Origin: a virus
DNA length: 30,338 nt
Reading direction: 5' to 3' (one strand)
IMG/VR virus record: IMGVR_UViG_3300030106_000204
Coordinates: 1-30,338 of that record
Program-made: the position numbers and the translations under genes
Part shown: one piece after another, positions 30,233 through 30,338 of the stretch
Layout: the number at the start of each line of letters is the position of its first letter
How positions within the stretch are numbered: position 1 is the first letter of the stretch
Notes under the pieces: model-generated
The model's database searches: none
What the model saw: the letters and a program-made list of their open reading frames with translations, nothing else
Told to the model about the DNA's origin: nothing

Positions 30233-30257
30233 ATAGTAGAATTGGAGTTCTTACTAT
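30233..30257. promoter_or_regulatory. Conserved hairpin carrying the TTGGAGTTC motif (right)
   Basis: ATAGTAGAA, loop TTGGAG, TTC-T-TACTAT, identical to 615-639. It is followed at 30258-30283 by a nearly identical stretch containing GGTTGGAGGAACAT. Conservation is higher than in the flanking noncoding bases, so it is probably functional. Confidence 0.5.
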
Positions 30258-30338
30258 ATTCCTACTTTGAGGTTGGAGGAACATTTTCAATGTATCACAG
30301 AAAACCCATATTTTACAATACATTAAAAAAAAAATAAC

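Larger units (their letters stand above)
29671..30338. repeat. Right copy of diverged terminal repeat
   Basis: Counterpart of bases 1 to about 712, starting at the identical GTAAATGACA. The coding parts align without gaps. The intergenic part shows replaced segments (the stretch after the VRR-NUC start is shorter here) but keeps the TTGGAGTTC hairpin block. The window ends inside this repeat. Confidence 0.85.

Noticed and set aside
30290-30338. Possible start of a small gene (MYHRKPIFYNTL...) after GGAGG at 30275
   Set aside because: The left copy has ATT instead of ATG and a shifted frame, so the start is not conserved; it is also cut by the window end. The shared IFYNTL codons were noted but are too short to support a gene.
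1-30338. Integrase, repressor, attachment site, tRNA genes or CRISPR array
   Set aside because: No recombinase motif, cI-like gene, cloverleaf or regularly spaced repeat was seen; the phage appears lytic, though absence by eye is not proof.
29671-30338. Functional gene duplication of VRR-NUC at both genome ends
   Set aside because: The copies begin at the same arbitrary point within a gene and align throughout, which fits overlapping contig ends from strain variants better than a duplication.

Overview
The window looks like one essentially complete genome of a small, strictly lytic-looking marine siphovirus of about 29.7 kb. It is AT-rich by eye and tightly packed, with many 1-8 bp stop/start overlaps (ATGA, TAATG, TGATG). 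I see no integrase, no cI-like repressor, no tRNA and no host chromosomal gene. Small size, AT bias and tiny Lys-rich proteins recall phages of streamlined low-GC marine proteobacteria such as SAR11, but nothing here proves the host.

The two ends are homologous but not identical. Bases 1 to about 712 match 29671-30338: the same 51-aa basic gene, the same minus-strand VRR-NUC nuclease gene and the same noncoding block. The likeliest explanation is a circularly permuted genome whose two contig ends come from different strain variants, so these should not be read as a functional duplication.

Layout, left to right. (1) 1-532: end region with a basic mini-protein and the only minus-strand gene, VRR-NUC. 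(2) 533-792: regulatory intergenic region with a palindrome-covered promoter. (3) 793-4959: early genes. These are small unknown proteins, a lipoprotein, a putative OB-fold protein, an HNH protein, a winged-helix-like protein and a PD-(D/E)XK exonuclease-like protein. (4) 5023-9024: replication and DNA modification. A DUF1376-type replication protein is followed by a VUT/YhhQ-like transporter, a 79-aa unknown and a DpdA/TGT-like transglycosylase, which together suggest 7-deazaguanine DNA modification by salvage; a DUF7220-like membrane protein and a ParB-domain DNA methyltransferase follow. (5) 9080-15687: packaging and head (small and large terminase, portal, basic and zinc-ribbon mini-proteins, MuF-like protein, scaffold, major capsid). 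(6) 15687-26603: connector and tail, including a tail assembly chaperone with a canonical -1 frameshift site, tape measure, tip proteins, a GNAT-like acetyltransferase, a J-like tip protein and a fibre with an S74 self-cleaving chaperone domain. (7) 26623-29211: small membrane proteins and lysis genes (two holin candidates, T4-type lysozyme). (8) 29208-29830: five tiny polybasic genes, one pair partly overlapping in two frames, leading back into the end repeat.

Regulatory signals stand out on the left. Four genes start with nearly the same leader (GAA/GAT, then TGGAGTTC, three bases, ATG), two of the promoters are covered by the palindrome AACCTAG-N8-CTAGGTT, and the first gene is a one-gene unit closed by a strong intrinsic terminator. 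A further terminator-like hairpin lies just after the major capsid gene.
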